From: Pseudomonas sp. SJZ074
GTDB lineage: Bacteria > Pseudomonadota > Gammaproteobacteria > Pseudomonadales > Pseudomonadaceae
Assembly: GCF_007828215.1 (NCBI RefSeq)
Contig: NZ_VIUE01000004.1
Location: 186,001-250,000, forward strand
DNA: 64,000 nucleotides
Direction: 5' to 3'
Within the stretch, counting starts at the first letter, position 1; every line of letters starts with the position of its first letter. The notes below the pieces were generated by a model. It worked only from the letters and a program-made list of their open reading frames with translations, did no database searches and was not told the DNA's origin. Both the position numbers and the translations under genes were made by a program. Below, piece after piece: positions 59,707 to 64,000 of this stretch.

Positions 59707-60747
59707 TTAGCGAGCGTTGACACCCTCGCTGCGAAACGCGCTGGGGCTCATGCCGGTCCAGCGTCGGAAGGCCCGGCGGAAACTGCGCACATCGCTGTAG
59801 CCGACCTCTTCGGTGATGCGCTCGATGGACAGTTCGGGGTTGGCCAGCAAGCTCAGCGTCCGGCCGCGACGCACCTGTTCGAGCAGGGTTTCGAACGTCA
59901 GGTTGTGTTCGGTCAGGCGCCGTCGCAGGGTACGGCTGCTCATGTTGAGGTCGCCGGCGATTTTCTCGATGTGGCTGCCCCGGGTCAGGTCCCGGGCAAT
60001 CGCCCGCTCCACCGCCTGGATCAGGTCGATCTTCTGATGGACCTCGGCCGCTTCCTGCTCCAGCAAGGCTAATGCCTGGCGCAGGGCCAGCGGATGATGA
60101 TTGGGCAGGCGCACGTCCAGCCAACGGACATCGATCAGCATGCGGTTGTATCGACAACCGAAGCGCACATCCGGTCCCAGGATCCGTTGGTACTCCAGGA
60201 CGTAGGATGGCGCCGCGTGCATGAACTCCACGGCCTGGGGCCTGAAATCCGGGCCCGCCAGCGCCCGTCCATACACCATCAGGCTGGCGAAGAACTCTTC
60301 GACCGCAAACACCTGGACCTCGGCGAAGGGCAAGCGGCAGGTCGCGTCGACCATGATCCGCTCGGCGGTCTCTTCGACACTGGTCACGGCGATGCCACCG
60401 GTGGTGTGCTGGTAACGGATCCCCAGGGCGAAGGCATCGCGCAGGGTTTCACACAGCGACAACACATGCCCCAGCAGGCCGAGGGTACCAAGCACGTTGC
60501 GGTCGCCGACCCACAGCCCCAGCCCCTGGTCCGGCAACAATCTGAGTGCCCGTTGGATCATGACCACGGCCTGGCGATGGGAAATGCGCTGGGCGGGGTC
60601 CTGCAGATCATCGAGGCCGAACCCTAGGCCGCGACACAGGCTGACGGCGTCGAAACCTTTGTCCGCGACGACTTCGGCCAGGGTTTGCAGCAGGAATGGC
60701 GAGACCAGCGCCAGCTCATAAGTGGGGTCGATGACTTTCATCTGCAT
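59707..60747 (-). CDS. AraC-family transcriptional regulator
   Basis: A 346-residue regulator with an N-terminal arabinose-binding-like domain (about residues 25-210) and a C-terminal double helix-turn-helix (IEKIAGDLNMSSRTLRRRL, then VGYSDVRSFRRAFRRWTGMSP). GGAA lies before ATG 60747. It is divergent from the SphA-like gene across 206 bases and is the likely activator of it. Confidence 0.92.
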   Translation of the reverse strand: MQMKVIDPTYELALVSPFLLQTLAEVVADKGFDAVSLCRGLGFGLDDLQDPAQRISHRQAVVMIQRALRLLPDQGLGLWVGDRNVLGTLGLLGHVLSLCETLRDAFALGIRYQHTTGGIAVTSVEETAERIMVDATCRLPFAEVQVFAVEEFFASLMVYGRALAGPDFRPQAVEFMHAAPSYVLEYQRILGPDVRFGCRYNRMLIDVRWLDVRLPNHHPLALRQALALLEQEAAEVHQKIDLIQAVERAIARDLTRGSHIEKIAGDLNMSSRTLRRRLTEHNLTFETLLEQVRRGRTLSLLANPELSIERITEEVGYSDVRSFRRAFRRWTGMSPSAFRSEGVNAR

Positions 60748-60953
60748 GGCGGGTTCCGGGACACGTTAGGGGGCGTTTTTTGTAACCGGTTGTTTCATAA
60801 ACGTTAGCATGCCCCCATGGAAAGAGGTGGGTGAAATCTGGCCGCCCAAGTCCCCTGTGTGGCCGCCAATACCCTGCCCTGTCAGCCGCGAACGGCTTAT
60901 TTGTATGGCTCGGACCTTCGGTGTACCTCCAACAATAATAATGAGCGCCTCAC

Positions 60954-61898
60954 ATGAACCCGATCCGCACGACATTCGCCTTGCAAATGACCCTGGGCCT
61001 GGCCTGCAGCTGCGCGCTACCGGCCCTCGCCACCGAAAACGGAGTCGACAACATCGGTACCGGCACCGACGGCTTCTTCGTGTTGCCACTGGAGGTCGAC
61101 AGCCTTCCGGACAACATGGTCGCGTTCAACCTCTACTACAACCATTACAAAGCCCGGACATTCAACATCAGCTCGTTGGGCGGCAAGGTGCCGGGGGTGG
61201 AGATCGAATCCACGGCGGTGATTCCGCGTATCGACTACCTGAGTCCGTTGCGATTCGCCGGCGGGCGCCTGGGAATCTATGTCGCCCAGCCCTGGATCAA
61301 GCAGGAAGTCGCGCTGTTCGGCATGAGCGACACCCGTGAGGGAATGGGCGATACCACCATTTCCCCGATCGTGCTCTGGGACATGGGCAAGAACCTGACC
61401 CTGGCCGCCGCCGTGGAAATCACCGTGCCCACCGGCGAATACAGTTCTGATCGACTGGCCAATACCAGCAACAATTTCTACACCTACAAGCCGCTGTTCT
61501 CCTTCACCTGGCTGCCCACGGAAAACACCGAGGTGTCGATGAAAACCACCTACAGCTTCAACGAGAGGAACAAGGACACCGACTACCGCTCGGGGCAGAT
61601 TTTCCACTTCGATTATTCCGCCAGCTATCGGCTGACCGACAACCTGAGGGTGGGACTCAACGGCTACTATCTCAAGCAGACCACCGATGACAAACAGTTC
61701 GGCCACACTGTGCAATTCGCCGGGCAGGACGTGGACGACGGCGTGCGCGGCCAGGTCTTCGCCATCGGCCCGGCGCTGCACCTGACCTTCTTCAAATACG
61801 CCAGCGCCGAGATCCGCTGGGCCAAGGAATTCGACGTAGAGAACCGCCCCGAAGGCGAGATGCTCTGGGCCAAGTTGAGTATTCCGTTTGAGTTATAG
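60954..61898 (+). CDS. SphA-like outer-membrane transporter (meta-pathway phenol degradation family)
   Basis: A 314-residue outer-membrane beta-barrel of the COG4313 family. The signal peptide ends near PALATENG; the barrel has repeated amphipathic strands with GxNxYYLK-like turns and a C-terminal aromatic-type strand ending in SIPFEL. Relatives in Pseudomonas serve uptake of lipid-like or aromatic compounds such as sphingosine (SphA). The substrate here is not known; control by the divergent AraC protein is likely. Confidence 0.85.
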   Translation: MNPIRTTFALQMTLGLACSCALPALATENGVDNIGTGTDGFFVLPLEVDSLPDNMVAFNLYYNHYKARTFNISSLGGKVPGVEIESTAVIPRIDYLSPLRFAGGRLGIYVAQPWIKQEVALFGMSDTREGMGDTTISPIVLWDMGKNLTLAAAVEITVPTGEYSSDRLANTSNNFYTYKPLFSFTWLPTENTEVSMKTTYSFNERNKDTDYRSGQIFHFDYSASYRLTDNLRVGLNGYYLKQTTDDKQFGHTVQFAGQDVDDGVRGQVFAIGPALHLTFFKYASAEIRWAKEFDVENRPEGEMLWAKLSIPFEL

Positions 61899-61920
61899 AA
61901 CTCGGATGAACACCTGATTC

Positions 61921-62030
61921 TGATCGTTCCCACGCTCTGCGTGGGAATGCAGCCAGGGACGCTCCGCGTCCCAAGAGCCGAACGCGGAGCGTCCGTTGAG
62001 GCATTCCCACGCGGAGCGCGGGAACGATCA
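61921..62030. repeat. 110-bp interspersed palindromic repeat
   Basis: Second copy of the 11231-11343 element: outer arms TGATCGTTCCCACGCTCTGC and CGGAGCGCGGGAACGATCA with an inner GGACGCTCCGCGTCC hairpin. It lies between two convergent genes and may act as a terminator there. Confidence 0.85.
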
Positions 62031-62043
62031 CTACCACAGTGGA

Positions 62044-63327
62044 TCAGCCATAGACCGGCCACGCCTCGACAATCCGCCCCCCGCGCACCGCCAGCAGATC
62101 ACCGAACTGCAACAGCACCGACTCGACCTGGGTCGGCCTCAGGAACACCTGGTCCTCCACCGCAAGCCCTACCGCCTCGGAGCCGTTGGCCATTTCCTGG
62201 TTGGAACTGCGGCCATAAAGGCGGTTGCTCTTCAGGCCGGATGGAGATTCGAAATCGGCCATCCAGTTGCCACCGTAGAGAAAGAACGTCTCGCGCTGGT
62301 TCACGTCCCACCAGGAAAAGATCCGGGACTTGTCGTCCAGCGCCGGAATGTTCACCGCGCCGGTACGCTTGAGCACCGGAGTCGCAATGTAGGCCGCCGG
62401 CACATGCTCGCTCAGGGATGGCAGGTCGTAATGACTGGGTTTGAGCATGGCCGTGCCCACCGACACTTCGGTACTCAGGCGTTCCTGTTCATGCAGACGA
62501 TAGCTGGGACTGCCCGCGGTATTGAGGGTCAGCCCCGGGTGCCACAGGTCGGGATAGCGCAACCGGAGGAAATCTACTCGCATGGTGTAGGTCGCCATGA
62601 CCCGAGCCAACAGCGTTTCAGGGCTCGCCAACAGTTCAGGCACGCCCATGCCTACGAATGGGTCATAGCCCATGAACCCGGCGAACTCCAATTGCGCCGG
62701 ATGGGCACGAATCAACTTGAGCATCGCATCCAGGCTCGCGTCATCAGCCACCCCGCCCCGGTGCAAGCCGACGTCCAGTTCAATGTTGACCCGCATGCGC
62801 GTACCCAGCCCTTGGGCCAGGGCCTGGTATTGCTGGACGCGCTCGGGGGTATCCAGCAGCCACTGCAACTGACGCGACGGGTCGAACGGCCCGTTGTGAA
62901 GCTGATAGAACAGCTCGGCGGAACGCACCGGCAGCGGTTTGCCCAGCAGGATATCGGCATCGGGGAACTGCATTGCATCGTGATTGAGAAACGGCTGGTG
63001 AAACGACATCAACCGCCGGGTCTCGGCCCGCTCACCGATGTACTTCAGCAATTGGGGCGAAGGCAGGGACTTCTCTACCAGCCGCAGCTGCTTGCCCGCG
63101 CGCCGGACCGAAGCCTTCACCACATCGATATTGTGATCGAGGCGATCCAGGTCGATCAGCATCACCGGACGCATGGGGCCATGGGCCTTGAGCTCGCGGT
63201 TCAACTGACGGAAATAATCACTGTACGGCCCGCCCCGGTCATCCGGCCGCAGCCAGGCCCCCGCACCGGCCAGCAACACCCCGGCGCCCAACGTGCCCTT
63301 GAGCAAACCACGACGATTGAAAGCCAT
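62044..63327 (-). CDS. DSD1-family PLP enzyme with Tat-type signal
   Basis: A 427-residue alanine-racemase-fold (D-threonine aldolase/D-serine dehydratase-like) protein. A twin-arginine N-terminus, FNRRGLLKGTLGAGVLLAG, predicts export in folded form with its PLP. The barrel starts at VMLIDLDRLDHNI and the likely PLP lysine is in RLVEKSLPSP; the C-terminal metal domain is less conserved than in the cytosolic relative at 9198. The ATG overlaps the stop of the lactone oxidase gene by one base. Substrate unknown. Confidence 0.82.
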   Translation of the reverse strand: MAFNRRGLLKGTLGAGVLLAGAGAWLRPDDRGGPYSDYFRQLNRELKAHGPMRPVMLIDLDRLDHNIDVVKASVRRAGKQLRLVEKSLPSPQLLKYIGERAETRRLMSFHQPFLNHDAMQFPDADILLGKPLPVRSAELFYQLHNGPFDPSRQLQWLLDTPERVQQYQALAQGLGTRMRVNIELDVGLHRGGVADDASLDAMLKLIRAHPAQLEFAGFMGYDPFVGMGVPELLASPETLLARVMATYTMRVDFLRLRYPDLWHPGLTLNTAGSPSYRLHEQERLSTEVSVGTAMLKPSHYDLPSLSEHVPAAYIATPVLKRTGAVNIPALDDKSRIFSWWDVNQRETFFLYGGNWMADFESPSGLKSNRLYGRSSNQEMANGSEAVGLAVEDQVFLRPTQVESVLLQFGDLLAVRGGRIVEAWPVYG

Positions 63328-64000
63328 CAGCTCACCCCCAGGATCGTTGAAAGATGTCCGTTCAGAAATTTTCCAGCGGGATCCAGGGCCTGGCGCACCT
63401 GGGTGAATTCGTTCCAGCGCGGGTACAGCGCCTGGAGTGTCCTGGCGTTCAGCGAGTGCAACTTCCCCCAGTGCGGTCGGCCCTGATACTTCCAGAAGAT
63501 CGGCTCGATGGCGGCGAAGAAATTGTGATGGTCCATCTGGTAATGCTGGTGAACGGAGATCGAACAACTGTCCCGTCCTTCGAACATGCTCAAGGGAATG
63601 TCGTCGGCCTTCACGTAGCGGTATTCGATGGGAAACCAGGTCCGCAGGTCCTTGTCGCGGATCAGCGCGAGAATCTCCCGCAGGCACGCCGGTCCATGCT
63701 CGGCCGGCACCGAATACTCCATTTCGTTGAAACGCACAGTGCGGGCATTGGCATAGATGTCATGGGAGTCACCGACCCGGTCGTCGAAGTCGGCCACCAG
63801 TCGCAGGCTGTTGAGCAACGAACGACGGATCGCCGGAAAGTCGCTGCCGTACTTGTCGAGTTTCTCGATCAGGGTGACGAATTCGTTGCCGCCCTCCTCC
63901 TCGGGGCTGATGGGTGGCGTGGCCGGATCGGTGGTTTCGTTCAGAGCGATCGCCAACGCATAGTCGGAATGGGTGACCACCTGCATTTCCCAGTGCTGGT
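63327..64000 (-). CDS. FAD-linked sugar-1,4-lactone oxidase (5' end outside window)
   Basis: C-terminal part, 224 codons visible, of a D-arabinono-1,4-lactone oxidase-like (ALO) flavoprotein. The frame is open at base 64000, so the FAD-binding half lies outside. The family C-terminus is clear: PIEYRYVKADD, RPHWGKLH and the DPAGKFLN end. In this family the HWGK histidine region sits near the flavin. It is coupled to the exported PLP enzyme, so both may act on one periplasmic substrate. Confidence 0.85.
   Translation of the reverse strand, partial: QHWEMQVVTHSDYALAIALNETTDPATPPISPEEEGGNEFVTLIEKLDKYGSDFPAIRRSLLNSLRLVADFDDRVGDSHDIYANARTVRFNEMEYSVPAEHGPACLREILALIRDKDLRTWFPIEYRYVKADDIPLSMFEGRDSCSISVHQHYQMDHHNFFAAIEPIFWKYQGRPHWGKLHSLNARTLQALYPRWNEFTQVRQALDPAGKFLNGHLSTILGVS

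Overview
The window is chromosomal DNA of a Pseudomonas, most probably of the P. fluorescens group. It carries the LexA2-ImuA-ImuB-DnaE2 cassette, an aerobic-type cobalamin cluster, cti, a LexA2-style GTAC-N4-GTAC operator, and many REPIN doublets built on GGGAGCGGGCTTGCTCGCG, a family typical of fluorescent pseudomonads. I see no rRNA, tRNA, prophage, insertion sequence or CRISPR array.

Layout. 1-3.8 kb: ketone-body use (GntP permease, 3-hydroxybutyrate dehydrogenase, acetoacetate-CoA ligase). 3.9-8 kb: a PilT/PilU-type ATPase, a hybrid histidine kinase and PpiC. 8.1-14.8 kb (all minus strand): a polar amino-acid-type ABC transporter, RidA, an IclR regulator, a PLP fold-III deaminase/dehydratase and a KDG kinase; together they fit import and breakdown of an amino-sugar acid such as D-glucosaminate to KDPG. 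15-17.3 kb: a thioredoxin-like protein and a phospholipase D-like protein. 17.4-27.1 kb: cobalt and cobalamin genes in two divergent operons (cobW-cobN-chlI/chlD on the minus strand, cbtB-cbtA-cobE-cobM on the plus strand), each with its own cobalamin riboswitch. The chlI and chlD reading frames are joined by a textbook -1 programmed frameshift signal. 27.3-37.2 kb: nfuA, cti, the B12-dependent methionine synthase metH, a DUF2970 protein, a small membrane protein, cysI and a DUF934 partner. 37.3-46.2 kb: sohB, a histidine phosphatase, an SCP2 protein, an apparently orphan hoxX with a LysR regulator, small stress-type proteins and a second hybrid kinase paralogous to the first. 46.3-52.1 kb: the SOS mutagenesis operon lexA2-imuA-imuB-dnaE2. 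52.1-59.6 kb: a tightly packed operon of uncharacterised function (GntR regulator, AprA-like flavoprotein, AprB-like ferredoxin, NitT/TauT ABC transporter, HEAT-repeat protein, DUF971 protein); the flavoprotein frame is broken. 59.7-64 kb: AraC regulator divergent from an SphA-like outer-membrane protein, then a Tat-type PLP enzyme overlapping a sugar-lactone oxidase that runs off the right edge.

The strongest points for follow-up are the chlI/chlD frameshift signal, the candidate D-glucosaminate operon, the orphan CO-forming HoxX, the AprBA-like operon with its palindromic GntR operator, and a DUF971 protein whose C-terminus is encoded by a REPIN.
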